Shown here: one piece after another, positions 38,129 through 47,689 of the stretch
Layout: the number at the start of each line of letters is the position of its first letter
Position numbering within the stretch: the stretch's first letter is position 1
Source of the DNA: Enterobacter vonholyi
GTDB taxonomy: Bacteria > Pseudomonadota > Gammaproteobacteria > Enterobacterales > Enterobacteriaceae
Assembly: GCF_008364555.1 (NCBI RefSeq)
Contig: NZ_VTUC01000013.1
Coordinates: 17,583-81,582, forward strand
Direction of reading: 5' to 3'
DNA length: 64,000 bases
Made by a program: the position numbers and the translations under genes
Notes under the pieces: model-generated
Told to the model about the DNA's origin: nothing
Databases searched by the model: none
The model's input: the letters and a program-made list of their open reading frames with translations, nothing else

Positions 38129-39121
38129 ATGTTTCAGCAGAAAAAGGACTGGGAAACACGAGAAAACGCTTTTGCTGCTTTCTCTATGGGGCCGCTGACC
38201 GATTTCTGGCGGCAGCGTGAGGAAGATGAGTTTACGGGCGTCGGGGGCATCCCGGTGCGTTTCGTTCGTTTCCGAAATGAAAAAAATGACCGGGTGATTG
38301 TGGTCTGCCCTGGGCGTATTGAAAGCTACGTTAAATACGCTGAGCTGGCCTACGACCTGGTCCATATGGGGTTCGATGTCCTGATTATCGACCATCGTGG
38401 ACAGGGGCTGTCCGGACGACTGCTACCGGACACGCACCGTGGGCACGTCGATCGCTTCAGCGATTACGTCGACGATTTTGCCGCCTTCTGGCAGCAGGAC
38501 GTTCAGCCTGGTCCCTGGCGCAAGCGGTATATCCTTGCGCACTCCATGGGGGGCGCGATATCGACGCTGTTTTTGCAGCGTTATGAACACCAGTGCGATG
38601 CCATTGCGCTGACCGCGCCGATGTACGGTATCGTTATCCGTTTTCCTGACTGGATGGTGCGTCATCTTCTCGACTGGGCTGAGGGCCATCAGCGCATTCG
38701 TGAAGGTTACGCCATAGGTACAGGACGCTGGCGCGCGCTGCCGTTCGCCATCAACGTCTTAACCCACAGTCGGCAGCGTTATCGCCGCAACCTGCGCTTT
38801 TATGCCGATGAACCACGCTTACGCGTCGGCGGCCCGACCTGGCACTGGGTGCGGGAGGGTATTATGGCCGGTGAGCAGGTGCTGGCGGGCGTAGGTGATG
38901 ATGATACGCCGACGCTTCTGATTCAGGCGGAAGAAGAGCGTGTGGTGGATAACCGCATGCATGACCGCTATTGTGAACTGCGCGCTGCTGCCGGTCACCC
39001 TTGTGAAGGGGGTAAACCGCTGGTCATTAACGGCGCGTTCCATGAGATCCTTTTTGAAAAGGACGCTATGCGCTCAGTCGCGCTCAACGCCATTGTTGAA
39101 TTTTTCAACAGGCATAATTGA
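38129..39121 (+). CDS. pldB: Lysophospholipase L2
   Basis: Alpha/beta hydrolase that degrades lysophospholipids at the inner membrane. 330 residues; E. coli PldB has about 340, and the C-terminal tail after FFNRHN is missing here. The oxyanion/HG region is IDHRGQGLSGR near 91-101, the nucleophile elbow AHSMGG lies near 137-142, and the catalytic His is in NGAFHEIL near the end. ATG 38129 matches the family start MFQQ; a GTG five codons upstream is less likely. It is cotranscribed with yigL, 31 nt downstream. Confidence 0.94.
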   Translation: MFQQKKDWETRENAFAAFSMGPLTDFWRQREEDEFTGVGGIPVRFVRFRNEKNDRVIVVCPGRIESYVKYAELAYDLVHMGFDVLIIDHRGQGLSGRLLPDTHRGHVDRFSDYVDDFAAFWQQDVQPGPWRKRYILAHSMGGAISTLFLQRYEHQCDAIALTAPMYGIVIRFPDWMVRHLLDWAEGHQRIREGYAIGTGRWRALPFAINVLTHSRQRYRRNLRFYADEPRLRVGGPTWHWVREGIMAGEQVLAGVGDDDTPTLLIQAEEERVVDNRMHDRYCELRAAAGHPCEGGKPLVINGAFHEILFEKDAMRSVALNAIVEFFNRHN

Positions 39122-39152
39122 TTTTTGTTTTCCACCAGAGGTTGAAATCCCT

Positions 39153-39953
39153 ATGTACCAGGTTGTTGCATCTGATTTAGATGGCACGCTGCTTTCCCCC
39201 GACCACACCCTGTCGCCTTACGCGAAAGAGACCTTAAAACTCCTGACTGCCCGTGGCGTGAACTTTGTGTTCGCCACCGGCCGCCACCACGTCGACGTGG
39301 GGCAGATCCGCGATAATCTCGAGATCAAATCGTACATGATCACCTCCAACGGTGCGCGCGTGCATGATACCGACGGCAACCTGATCTTTACCCACAACCT
39401 GGATCGCGATATTGCCGCCGATCTGTTTGGCGTGGTGCATAACAACCCGGCTATCGTCACTAACGTTTACCGCGACGACGACTGGTTTATGAACCGCCAC
39501 CGCCCGGATGAAATGCGTTTCTTCAAGGAAGCGGTATTCAACTACTCCCTTTACGAACCGGGCCTGCTGGAGCCGGAAGGGATCAGCAAGGTGTTCTTCA
39601 CCTGCGACAGCCACGAAGAGCTGCTCCCGCTGGAACAGGCGATCAACGCTCGCTGGGGCGATCGCGTCAACGTAAGCTTCTCAACCCTGACCTGTCTTGA
39701 AGTGATGGCGGGTGGCGTCTCCAAAGGTCACGCGCTGGAAGCGGTTGCGAAACGCCTGGGCTTCGGGCTCAAAGACTGTATCGCCTTCGGTGACGGCATG
39801 AACGACGCCGAGATGCTTTCAATGGCAGGCAAGGGCTGCATCATGCAGAACGCGCACCAGCGTCTGAAGGATCTCCACCCTGAACTGGAAGTCATTGGTT
39901 CTAACGCTGACAACGCGGTACCGAAGTATCTGCGCAAGCTGTTCCTTGAATAA
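39153..39953 (+). CDS. yigL: Pyridoxal phosphate / sugar phosphatase YigL
   Basis: HAD-superfamily (Cof-type) phosphatase, 266 residues as in E. coli. Motif I DLDGTLLSPD at 8-17, motif II FATGRHH near 40-46, motif III lysine in GGVSKGHAL near 193, motif IV FGDGMNDAEM near 212-221. In Salmonella and E. coli the sRNA SgrS stabilises a processed pldB-yigL mRNA to relieve sugar-phosphate stress. The gene follows pldB by 31 nt, with the intergenic region too short for its own strong promoter. Confidence 0.96.
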   Translation: MYQVVASDLDGTLLSPDHTLSPYAKETLKLLTARGVNFVFATGRHHVDVGQIRDNLEIKSYMITSNGARVHDTDGNLIFTHNLDRDIAADLFGVVHNNPAIVTNVYRDDDWFMNRHRPDEMRFFKEAVFNYSLYEPGLLEPEGISKVFFTCDSHEELLPLEQAINARWGDRVNVSFSTLTCLEVMAGGVSKGHALEAVAKRLGFGLKDCIAFGDGMNDAEMLSMAGKGCIMQNAHQRLKDLHPELEVIGSNADNAVPKYLRKLFLE

Positions 39954-40035
39954 TCTTCACTTGATTGTTTATTGCTCAGTTGTCAACTAAAGAGTTCGCT
40001 ACAATGCCTCTCCTTCTTTCTGAGAGACAAGCATT

Positions 40036-40935
40036 GTGGCGCTACTCATTATCACCACTATCCTGTGGGCCTTCTCCTTTAGCCTGATTGGCGAATACCT
40101 TGCCGGTTCGGTCGACAGCTACTTCTCGGTGCTGATGCGTGTGGGGCTGGCGGCACTGGTGTTCCTGCCGTTTCTGCGCACGCGCGGGCAATCGCTGAAA
40201 ACGATTGTGCTGTATATGCTGGTGGGGGCGATGCAGCTCGGCATCATGTATTTGTTCAGCTTCCGGGCTTACGTCTATCTGTCCGTCTCGGAATTCCTGC
40301 TCTTTACCGTGCTGACGCCGCTCTACATCACGCTGATTTACGATCTGCTGAGTAAACGCCGTCTGCGCTGGGGATACCTGCTGAGCGCGGCGCTGGCGGT
40401 GATTGGCGCGGCGATTATTCGCTACGACAAAGTAAGCGATCACTTCTGGACCGGGCTGATGTTCGTCCAGCTCGCCAACATCAGTTTCGCTATCGGCATG
40501 GTGGGCTACAAACGCCTGATGGAAACCCGTCCGATGCCGCAGCATAACGCGTTTGCCTGGTTTTATATGGGCGCCGCGATTGTCGCGGTAGCGGCGTGGT
40601 TTATGCTCGGTAACCCGCAAAAGTTGCCTACCACCATCGTTCAGTGGGGTGTTCTGGTCTGGCTGGGCGTCGTGGCTTCCGGGTTGGGGTACTTCATGTG
40701 GAACTACGGCGCGACGCAGGTCGACGCCGGTACGCTGGGGATTATGAACAACGTGCATGTCCCGGCAGGGCTGCTGGTCAACCTTGCCATCTGGCAGCAA
40801 CAGCCGCACTGGCCAAGCTTCCTTATTGGGGGAGCGGTGATCCTGGCTTCGCTGTGGGTCCATCGACGCTGGGTCGCTCCGCGCTCCGCACAAACGGAAG
40901 ATGGTCGCACGCGTGGTTCCGCGCTGAGCGAATAA
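40036..40935 (+). CDS. yigM: Biotin transporter YigM (BioP)
   Basis: Ten-segment EamA/DMT-family inner-membrane protein; E. coli YigM is its biotin importer. 299 residues as in E. coli; it opens [15 protein letters not shown] and has [17 protein letters not shown] in the central loop. Start is GTG at 40036, preceded by AGAGAC. Its last 113 nt overlap the 3' end of metR on the other strand, as in E. coli, so its basic, polar C-terminal tail is shared with metR coding sequence. Confidence 0.94.
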   Translation: MALLIITTILWAFSFSLIGEYLAGSVDSYFSVLMRVGLAALVFLPFLRTRGQSLKTIVLYMLVGAMQLGIMYLFSFRAYVYLSVSEFLLFTVLTPLYITLIYDLLSKRRLRWGYLLSAALAVIGAAIIRYDKVSDHFWTGLMFVQLANISFAIGMVGYKRLMETRPMPQHNAFAWFYMGAAIVAVAAWFMLGNPQKLPTTIVQWGVLVWLGVVASGLGYFMWNYGATQVDAGTLGIMNNVHVPAGLLVNLAIWQQQPHWPSFLIGGAVILASLWVHRRWVAPRSAQTEDGRTRGSALSE

Positions 40936-41776
40936 ACGCCTCCGTAATCGGCTGACGCTGCTCGCCATCGCGCACGGCGGCGTACAGCCGGCTCCACAGT
41001 CCTTCACCCAGGGTTTTGGTGACCACCAGGCCCTGGCGTTCAAAACTCTCCACCACCCAGTGCGGCAGCGCCGCGATACCCATGCTGGCCGCCACCATCT
41101 GAATCAGCAGCAAGGTGTTATCCACGCTTTTCAGCTGCGGGCTAATGCCCGCGGGCTGCAGGAAGTGACGCCAGATATCCAGACGACTGCGCTGAACCGG
41201 GTAAATCAGCAGCGTTTCCGTCGCCAGGTCTTCCGGCGTGATGCGCGTTTTGGCCGCCAGCGGGTGGTCCGGCGCCAGCACCAGGCGCACCTCATAATCA
41301 AACATCGGCGAATAGTGCAGGCCGCTGCGCGGCAGAATGTCAGAGGTCATGACCAGATCCAGCTCGCCCTGCTGCAGCGATGGCTGCGGGTCGAACGTCA
41401 CTCCGGATTTAAAGTCCATCTCCACCTGCGGCCACTTCTGGCGGAAGTTCTCAAGCGCGGGGGTCAGCCACTGAATACAGCTGTGGCACTCAATAGCGAT
41501 ACGCAGTTTGGTCTGCTGCGGTTCGTTACACGCCTGCAGCGCGCTCGCGATCTGTGGCAGAACCTGATTCGCCAACTGAAGGAGAATTTCACCCTGCGGC
41601 GTAAAGCGTAGCGGCTGGCTTTTACGCACAAAAAGACGGAAGCCGAGGCGTTGTTCCAGATCGCTGAACTGGTGAGAAAGGGCGGACTGTGTCTGGTGCA
41701 GCGTGGCCGCAGCAGCCGCGAGCGAACCGCAGTTTCGCAACGCTTGTAGCGTTTTCAGGTGTTTAATCTCGATCAT
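40823..41776 (-). CDS. metR: LysR-type regulator MetR
   Basis: Homocysteine-responsive activator of metE, metA, metF and others, which also represses itself. 317 residues, same as E. coli. N-terminal winged helix-turn-helix ([29 protein letters not shown], residues about 18-46), then a periplasmic-binding-protein-like effector domain. The 3' part overlaps yigM by 113 nt. Divergent from metE across a 115-nt region with MetR and MetJ sites. Confidence 0.97.
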   Translation of the reverse strand: MIEIKHLKTLQALRNCGSLAAAAATLHQTQSALSHQFSDLEQRLGFRLFVRKSQPLRFTPQGEILLQLANQVLPQIASALQACNEPQQTKLRIAIECHSCIQWLTPALENFRQKWPQVEMDFKSGVTFDPQPSLQQGELDLVMTSDILPRSGLHYSPMFDYEVRLVLAPDHPLAAKTRITPEDLATETLLIYPVQRSRLDIWRHFLQPAGISPQLKSVDNTLLLIQMVAASMGIAALPHWVVESFERQGLVVTKTLGEGLWSRLYAAVRDGEQRQPITEAFIRSARNHACDHLPFVRSAERPSVDGPTAKPGSPLPQ

Positions 41777-41788
41777 GAAAGTCCTTCA
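41776..41788. promoter_or_regulatory. MetR box between metR and metE
   Basis: Perfect TGAA-N5-TTCA, the MetR consensus. It lies at the metR start codon itself, fitting self-repression of metR and activation of metE. A second, partial site (TGAA-N5-TGCG) begins at 41797. Confidence 0.8.
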
Positions 41789-41839
41789 CTTCGCCATGAA
41801 CATTTTGCGCTTGAGGAATATACAGTACCTGCCAATTAT

Positions 41840-41863
41840 AGAAGTGTAAACATCTGGACGTCT
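41840..41863. promoter_or_regulatory. Three tandem met boxes (MetJ operator) before metE
   Basis: Three contiguous 8-mers AGAAGTGT, AAACATCT and GGACGTCT match the AGACGTCT met box at 6, 6 and 7 of 8 positions. They lie 28-52 nt before the metE start, over the likely metE promoter, where MetJ with SAM would repress. Confidence 0.75.
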
Positions 41864-41891
41864 AAATAACGAATTTCACAAGGGGTACACC

Positions 41892-44153
41892 ATGACAATC
41901 CGCAATCACACTCTCGGTTTCCCTCGCGTTGGCCTGCGTCGCGAGCTGAAAAAAGCGCAAGAAAGCTACTGGGCAGGGAACGCCACGCGTGAAGAGCTGC
42001 TGGCAGTGGGACGCGAGCTGCGCGCCCGCCACTGGGATCAGCAGAAGCAGGCGGGCATTGACCTGCTGCCGGTGGGCGATTTCGCCTGGTACGACCATGT
42101 TCTGACGACCAGCCTGCTGCTTGGCAACGTGCCGGCTCGTCATCAGAACAAAGATGGATCGGTAGATATCGATACCCTGTTCCGCATCGGCCGTGGCCGT
42201 GCGCCAACAGGTGAGCCAGCTGCAGCGGCGGAAATGACTAAGTGGTTTAACACTAACTATCACTATATGGTGCCGGAGTTCGTAAAAGGTCAGCAGTTTA
42301 AACTGACCTGGACGCAGCTTCTGGATGAAGTGGACGAAGCGCTGGCGCTGGGCCACCAGGTTAAACCCGTGCTGCTGGGGCCAGTGACCTATCTGTGGCT
42401 GGGGAAAGTCAAAGGCGAGCAGTTCGATCGTCTGAGCCTGCTGAAGGACATTCTGCCGGTCTACAAACAGGTGCTGATTGAGCTGGGCAAACGCGGCATT
42501 CAGTGGGTGCAAATCGACGAACCGGCGCTGGTGCTCGAGTTGCCTCAGGAATGGCTCGATGCCTTCAAACCGGCGTATGACGCGCTCACCGGGGAGGTGA
42601 AGCTGCTACTGACAACCTATTTCGAAGGCGTGACGCCGAACCTGAACACGATTACCGCGCTGCCGGTGCAGGGCCTGCACGTAGACCTTGTACACGGTAA
42701 AGATGATGTGACGGAGCTGCACAAGCGCCTGCCCGCAGACTGGCTGCTCTCCGCCGGTCTGGTGAATGGCCGTAACGTCTGGCGCGCCGATCTGACCGAG
42801 AAATACGCACAAATCAAAGACATCGTCGGTAAACGTGAGCTGTGGGTGGCCTCGTCCTGCTCGCTGCTGCACAGCCCGATCGACCTGAGCGTGGAAACCC
42901 GTCTCGACCCTGAAGTAAAGAGCTGGTTTGCCTTCGCGCTGCAAAAATGTGAAGAGCTGGCCCTGCTGCGCGACGCGCTGAACAGCGGCGACACGGCGGC
43001 AATTACCGAATGGAGCGCCCCGATCCGGGCGCGCCGCCACTCCGCGCGCGTGCATAACCCGGCGGTGGAAAAACGTCTGGCGGCCATCACCGCCCAGGAC
43101 AGCCAGCGCCAGAGCCCGTATGAGGTGCGCGCCGAAGCCCAGCGCGCCCGCTTCAATCTGCCTGCGTGGCCGACCACGACGATTGGTTCCTTCCCGCAGA
43201 CCACCGAGATCCGCGGCCTGCGTCTGGACTTTAAAAAGGGCAATCTGGATGCGAATCACTACCGCACCGGGATCGCGGAACACATCAAGCAGGCGATTAT
43301 CGAGCAGGAACGCCTTGGGCTGGACGTGCTGGTGCACGGTGAAGCAGAGCGTAATGACATGGTGGAATACTTTGGCGAGCACCTGGACGGCTTCGTCTTT
43401 ACCCAGAACGGCTGGGTGCAGAGCTATGGCTCCCGATGCGTGAAGCCGCCGGTGGTCATCGGTGACGTCAGCCGTCCGGAAGCGATCACGGTTGAGTGGG
43501 CGAAGTACGCCCAGTCCCTGACCGACAAGCCGGTGAAAGGCATGCTCACCGGTCCTGTGACCATTCTTTGCTGGTCCTTCCCGCGTGAAGACGTGACCCG
43601 TGAAACCATCGCCAAACAGATCGCCCTGGCGCTGCGTGATGAGGTGGCGGATCTGGAAGCCGCAGGCATTGGCATTATTCAGATTGACGAACCGGCCCTG
43701 CGCGAAGGTCTGCCGCTGCGTCGCAGCGACTGGGACGCCTACCTGCAGTGGGGCGTGGAGGCGTTCCGCATCAACGCCGCGGTGGCGAAGGACGACACTC
43801 AGATCCACACCCACATGTGTTACTGCGAATTTAACGACATCATGGATTCGATTGCCGCGCTGGACGCCGACGTGATCACTATTGAGACCTCGCGTTCAGA
43901 TATGGAGCTGCTGGAGTCGTTTGAAGAATTCGACTACCCGAACGAAATCGGGCCGGGCGTGTACGACATCCACTCCCCGAACGTGCCGAGCGTGGAGTGG
44001 ATTGAAGCCCTGCTGAAAAAAGCGGCCCAGCGTATTCCGGCAGAGCGTCTTTGGGTAAACCCTGACTGCGGACTGAAAACCCGCGGCTGGCCTGAAACCC
44101 GCGCAGCGCTGGCGAACATGGTGAAGGCAGCGCAGAATTTGCGTCAGGCGTAG
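41892..44153 (+). CDS. metE: Cobalamin-independent methionine synthase
   Basis: Transfers the methyl group of 5-methyl-tetrahydropteroyltri-L-glutamate to homocysteine, making methionine. 753 residues, equal to E. coli. It has two similar barrel domains; the C-terminal one holds the zinc ligands His and Cys in HTHMCYCEF (641, 643), Glu in ITIETSRS (665) and Cys in NPDCGLKTR (726). The ATG at 41892 has AAGGGG upstream. Expression is set by MetR and MetJ sites in the metR-metE interval. Confidence 0.98.
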   Translation: MTIRNHTLGFPRVGLRRELKKAQESYWAGNATREELLAVGRELRARHWDQQKQAGIDLLPVGDFAWYDHVLTTSLLLGNVPARHQNKDGSVDIDTLFRIGRGRAPTGEPAAAAEMTKWFNTNYHYMVPEFVKGQQFKLTWTQLLDEVDEALALGHQVKPVLLGPVTYLWLGKVKGEQFDRLSLLKDILPVYKQVLIELGKRGIQWVQIDEPALVLELPQEWLDAFKPAYDALTGEVKLLLTTYFEGVTPNLNTITALPVQGLHVDLVHGKDDVTELHKRLPADWLLSAGLVNGRNVWRADLTEKYAQIKDIVGKRELWVASSCSLLHSPIDLSVETRLDPEVKSWFAFALQKCEELALLRDALNSGDTAAITEWSAPIRARRHSARVHNPAVEKRLAAITAQDSQRQSPYEVRAEAQRARFNLPAWPTTTIGSFPQTTEIRGLRLDFKKGNLDANHYRTGIAEHIKQAIIEQERLGLDVLVHGEAERNDMVEYFGEHLDGFVFTQNGWVQSYGSRCVKPPVVIGDVSRPEAITVEWAKYAQSLTDKPVKGMLTGPVTILCWSFPREDVTRETIAKQIALALRDEVADLEAAGIGIIQIDEPALREGLPLRRSDWDAYLQWGVEAFRINAAVAKDDTQIHTHMCYCEFNDIMDSIAALDADVITIETSRSDMELLESFEEFDYPNEIGPGVYDIHSPNVPSVEWIEALLKKAAQRIPAERLWVNPDCGLKTRGWPETRAALANMVKAAQNLRQA

Positions 44154-44164
44154 GGGTATTGGAT

Positions 44165-44194
44165 GGCCCGGTAAGGCGTAACCGCCTCCGGGCT
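44165..44194. repeat. REP-like palindrome between metE and dlhH
   Basis: GCCCGG...CCGGGC with the inner GTAAGGCG/CGCCT typical of the REP units after cyaA. It lies between convergent genes and is the only hairpin able to act on both mRNA ends here. Confidence 0.75.
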
Positions 44195-44202
44195 TATTGT
44201 TA

Positions 44203-45009
44203 TTACGCTTTCTTACCGCCGTACTGGCTAAACCACGCCAGCATTCTCTGCCAGCCATCTTTGGCTGATTCCGCGTGATAGCTCGGACGATAATCGGCGT
44301 TAAACGCATGCCCGGCATCCGGGTACACCACAATCTCCGCCTTCGCATTGGCCGCACGCAGCGCATGGCGCATGGTTTCTACCGAATCCAGCGAAATACC
44401 GGTGTCCTGACCGCCATAAAGCCCTAACACGGGGGCATTTAACTCGGTGGCGATATCGACGGGATGTTTAGGCGAATTCAGCGTTTTTTCACCCACCAGT
44501 TTGCCGTACCAGGCGACAGCAGCTTTGAGCTGCGGGTTATGCGCGGCATACAGCCAGCTAATGCGACCGCCCCAGCAGAAACCGGTGACCAGCAGACGAT
44601 GCGGATCGCCGCCGTTGCGCGCCGCCCAGCTGGCGACATGATCGAGATCGGCCAGCACCTGCGCGTCCGGGACTTTGCTGACCAGGTTGCTGAGCAATGT
44701 TGGAATATCACTGTAGTCGTTCGGATTGCCCTGACGGAAGTAGAGCTCTGGCGCAACGGCCAGATACCCTTCCAGCGCCAGCCGGCGGCAGAGGTCGCGA
44801 ATGTGTTCGTGAACACCAAATATTTCCTGAATCACAATCACGATGGGTAGCGGACCCTCTGCCGATTTTGGTCGGGCGTGATAAGCAGGCATATTCTCCC
44901 CCTGCGAGGGAATAGAGGTCTCGCCCGCAGTAATTGCCGCTTCTGGAGTCGACACGATGGTTGAAGCATGTGGGGCCGCAGCAGGTGCAAAACCGGTTTT
45001 TTCAGTCAT
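44203..45009 (-). CDS. dlhH: Dienelactone hydrolase family protein
   Basis: Alpha/beta hydrolase of the dienelactone hydrolase type (E. coli YsgA/DlhH), natural substrate unknown. 268 residues. The catalytic cysteine lies in GFCWGG (near 146-151), with the Asp in YGGQDTGI and His in DAGHAFN completing the triad. The N-terminal 35 residues are Ala/Thr-rich and low in structure. It is convergent with metE and divergent from udp. Confidence 0.92.
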   Translation of the reverse strand: MTEKTGFAPAAAPHASTIVSTPEAAITAGETSIPSQGENMPAYHARPKSAEGPLPIVIVIQEIFGVHEHIRDLCRRLALEGYLAVAPELYFRQGNPNDYSDIPTLLSNLVSKVPDAQVLADLDHVASWAARNGGDPHRLLVTGFCWGGRISWLYAAHNPQLKAAVAWYGKLVGEKTLNSPKHPVDIATELNAPVLGLYGGQDTGISLDSVETMRHALRAANAKAEIVVYPDAGHAFNADYRPSYHAESAKDGWQRMLAWFSQYGGKKA

Positions 45010-45124
45010 GGCATTCTCCGTACCAATGAGTTAGCGCAAAGGTAAATATAGACACCAGGTTAACAACTCACAGTGCCTTAAACGGTCTATCTTTTGTGCA
45101 GCACTTGGCGATATAACTTGTTAA

Positions 45125-45140
45125 TGTGATGTAAATCACT
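45125..45140 (+). promoter_or_regulatory. Upstream CRP site of udp
   Basis: TGTGA-N6-TCACT, matching CRP at nine of ten core positions. Its centre is 93.5 bp before the predicted udp start, exactly as in E. coli udp. Confidence 0.9.
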
Positions 45141-45176
45141 TTTTTATGGAAATTCAATGTAACCATTTTCATTCAT

Positions 45177-45192
45177 GGTGAGGTTCGTCACG
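45177..45192 (+). promoter_or_regulatory. Downstream CRP site of udp
   Basis: GGTGA-N6-TCACG, eight of ten core positions. Its centre is 41.5 bp before the predicted start and 52 bp from the upstream site. Tandem CRP sites at this spacing are the hallmark of CytR-repressed promoters, with CytR binding in between. Confidence 0.8.
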
Positions 45193-45213
45193 AAAATATG
45201 CTTACTGCTTCTG

Positions 45214-45219
45214 TAAAGT
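45214..45219 (+). promoter_or_regulatory. -10 element of the udp promoter
   Basis: TAAAGT with expected start at about 45226. No -35 is evident, as usual for class II CRP-dependent promoters. Confidence 0.65.
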
Positions 45220-45264
45220 ACCGTTTTACTTCTTCTGACTAACCGACCCACAGAGGAGTCACCT

Positions 45265-46026
45265 ATGTCTAAGTCTGATGTTTTTCATCTCGGCCTCACT
45301 AAAAACGATTTACAAGGGGCTACGCTCGCCATCGTCCCTGGCGATCCGGAGCGTGTGGAAAAGATCGCCGCGCTGATGGATAAGCCGGTCAAGCTGGCTG
45401 CCCATCGTGAGTTCACCACCTGGCGCGCAGAGCTGGATGGCAAAGCGGTGATCGTGTGCTCTACCGGTATCGGTGGTCCGTCTACGTCTATTGCTGTTGA
45501 AGAGCTGGCGCAGCTGGGCATCCGCACTTTCCTGCGTATCGGTACGACCGGCGCTATTCAGCCGCATATCAACGTCGGCGACGTTCTGGTCACGACCGCG
45601 TCCGTCCGTCTGGACGGCGCAAGCCTGCATTTTGCACCAATGGAATTCCCGGCAGTGGCTGATTTCGAATGTACCACCGCGCTGGTTGAAGCTGCGAAAT
45701 CCGTAGGCGCAACCACTCACGTGGGCGTAACCGCGTCTTCCGACACCTTCTACCCGGGCCAGGAGCGTTACGATACCTTCTCAGGCCGCGTGGTTAGCCG
45801 TTTCAAAGGCTCAATGGAAGAGTGGCAGTCCATGGGTGTGATGAACTACGAAATGGAATCCGCAACGCTGCTGACCATGTGCGCAAGCCAGGGTCTGCGT
45901 GCCGGTATGGTGGCGGGCGTTATCGTCAACCGTACCCAGCAGGAGATCCCGAACGCCGAAACCATGAAGCAGACCGAAAGTCATGCAGTGAAAATCGTGG
46001 TGGAAGCAGCTCGTCGCCTGATCTAG
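45265..46026 (+). CDS. udp: Uridine phosphorylase
   Basis: Cytosolic nucleoside phosphorylase that cleaves uridine to uracil and ribose-1-phosphate. 253 residues as in E. coli. It shows the NP-1 family pattern: phosphate-binding [10 protein letters not shown] near 26-35, STGIGGPS near 68-75, RIGTTGAIQ near 91-99 and [10 protein letters not shown] near 194-203. GAGGAG precedes the ATG. Controlled by CRP and probably CytR; a strong terminator follows. Confidence 0.98.
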   Translation: MSKSDVFHLGLTKNDLQGATLAIVPGDPERVEKIAALMDKPVKLAAHREFTTWRAELDGKAVIVCSTGIGGPSTSIAVEELAQLGIRTFLRIGTTGAIQPHINVGDVLVTTASVRLDGASLHFAPMEFPAVADFECTTALVEAAKSVGATTHVGVTASSDTFYPGQERYDTFSGRVVSRFKGSMEEWQSMGVMNYEMESATLLTMCASQGLRAGMVAGVIVNRTQQEIPNAETMKQTESHAVKIVVEAARRLI

Positions 46027-46043
46027 TCCTCTCTTCTTAAATC

Positions 46044-46073
46044 AAAGGCCGACACGTTCGGCCTTTATTTTTT
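46044..46073 (+). terminator. Terminator of udp
   Basis: Perfect 9-bp stem AAAGGCCGA / TCGGCCTTT, 5-nt loop, then ATTTTTTT, beginning 17 nt after the udp stop. Confidence 0.93.
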
Positions 46074-46104
46074 GCGTAGCGCCTCGCAGGAAAACCCTTT
46101 CAAA

Positions 46105-46120
46105 CTGGACGTTTATACAG
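46105..46120 (+). promoter_or_regulatory. LexA box before rmuC
   Basis: CTGG-N8-ACAG: seven of eight fixed LexA positions, with the same G deviation I recall from the E. coli yigN (rmuC) box. rmuC is on published lists of LexA-regulated genes. It lies 46 nt before the rmuC start. Confidence 0.75.
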
Positions 46121-46165
46121 CACAATTCTATTTTGTGCGGGTAATACGTTGATGCAGGGGGCATT

Positions 46166-47623
46166 GTGGATATCTCAATCCTGATTTACGCGGTGATTGC
46201 GTTGGTGAGCTTAGGGATTGGCTGGCTGATTTCCAGCTACCAGCATGCGCAGCAGAAGGCTGACCAGCTGGCTGAGCGAGAAGAGATGGTCGCTGATTTA
46301 AGCGCTATAAAACAGCAGCTTGCGCTGAGCGAACACTGGCGCGATGAGTGTGAGTTGCTCAACAACGAGCTGCGCAACCTGCGTGATATCAACACGTCTC
46401 TGGAGGCCGATCTCCGCGAAGTGACCACCCGCCTTGAATCCACCCAACTGCATGCGGAAGACAAAATCCGCCAGATGATCAACAGCGAGCAGCGTCTCAG
46501 CGAACAGTTTGAGAACCTCGCCAATCGAATTTTTGAGCACAGCAACCGCCGCGTTGACGAACAAAACCGCCAGAGCCTCAACAGCTTGCTGACGCCTCTG
46601 CGCGAGCAGCTGGACGGTTTTCGTCGTCAGGTGCAGGACAGTTTTGGTCAGGAAGCCCGTGAGCGGCACACCCTGGCTCATGAGATTCGCAATCTTCAGC
46701 AGCTAAATGCACAGATGGCGCAGGAAGCGGTCAACCTCACCCGAGCGCTCAAAGGGGACAACAAAACCCAGGGCAACTGGGGTGAGGTGGTGCTGACCCG
46801 CGTACTGGAAGCTTCTGGTCTGCGGGAAGGATATGAATACGAAACGCAGGTGAGTATCGAAAACGACGCCCGCTCACGAATGCAGCCGGATGTGATCGTG
46901 CGGCTGCCGCAGGGCAAAGATGTGGTGATTGACGCTAAAATGACGCTGGTGGCGTATGAACGTTACTTTAATGCGGACGATGACTACACGCGCGAGTCAG
47001 CTCTGCAGGAGCACATTGCCTCCGTACGTAATCATATTCGCCTGCTCGGCAGAAAAGACTACCAGCAGCTGCCGGGTCTGCGCTCGCTGGACTATGTACT
47101 GATGTTTATTCCGGTAGAGCCCGCGTTTCTGCTGGCACTCGACAGGCAGCCTGAGCTTATAACCGAAGCGCTCAAAAATAATATTATGTTGGTCAGCCCC
47201 ACCACGCTGCTGGTGGCGTTACGCACCATTGCGAACCTGTGGCGCTATGAGCACCAGAGTCGCAACGCGCAGCAGATTGCCGATCGTGCCAGCAAGCTGT
47301 ACGACAAAATGCGCCTCTTTGTGGACGACATGTCTTCAGTCGGGCAAAGCCTGGATCGTGCGCAGGATAACTATCGCCAGGCGATGAAAAAACTCGCCTC
47401 CGGACGTGGCAATCTGCTGGCGCAGGCTGAATCATTCCGCAGTCTGGGAGTAGAAGTTAAACGCGAGATTAATCCGGAATTGGTCGAGCAGGCCACCGCC
47501 CAGGACGACGAGTTTCGCCTGCGAGAAGGGGCGAACGAACAAAAGACAAACAGTGAAGACAACACGTTAGCGGCGGATTCATTACCAGACGAGATTCCAG
47601 CGCGTTTTTTTCGCGGTGGTTGA
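46166..47623 (+). CDS. rmuC: DNA recombination protein RmuC
   Basis: Membrane-anchored protein that limits recombination at inverted repeats; family proteins have a predicted nuclease-like domain. 485 residues, about ten more than E. coli, the difference lying in the acidic C-terminal tail. An N-terminal membrane helix (5-22) is followed by a long coiled coil (25-130) and the RmuC core with GDNKTQGNWGEVVL and PDVIVRLPQGKDVVIDAKM. The DAKM lysine fits a PD-D/ExK-type motif. Start is GTG at 46166. A LexA box precedes it. Confidence 0.95.
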   Translation: MDISILIYAVIALVSLGIGWLISSYQHAQQKADQLAEREEMVADLSAIKQQLALSEHWRDECELLNNELRNLRDINTSLEADLREVTTRLESTQLHAEDKIRQMINSEQRLSEQFENLANRIFEHSNRRVDEQNRQSLNSLLTPLREQLDGFRRQVQDSFGQEARERHTLAHEIRNLQQLNAQMAQEAVNLTRALKGDNKTQGNWGEVVLTRVLEASGLREGYEYETQVSIENDARSRMQPDVIVRLPQGKDVVIDAKMTLVAYERYFNADDDYTRESALQEHIASVRNHIRLLGRKDYQQLPGLRSLDYVLMFIPVEPAFLLALDRQPELITEALKNNIMLVSPTTLLVALRTIANLWRYEHQSRNAQQIADRASKLYDKMRLFVDDMSSVGQSLDRAQDNYRQAMKKLASGRGNLLAQAESFRSLGVEVKREINPELVEQATAQDDEFRLREGANEQKTNSEDNTLAADSLPDEIPARFFRGG

Positions 47624-47689
47624 AACGTAGGGCAAACGCGCCCAATCTGATACACTTCACGAACATTTTACTGATAAGCAGGCTCTAAG

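Noticed and set aside
39975..40000. TTGTCAACT...TACAA before yigM as a BirA operator
   Set aside because: The half-sites are only 25 bp end to end, whereas BirA operators span about 33-34 bp, and the right half matches poorly.
40588..40603. GCGGTAGCGGCG inside yigM, similar to the RfaH ops element
   Set aside because: It lies within coding sequence of a single-gene transcript and departs from the ops consensus after the core. No leader or LPS-type operon follows.
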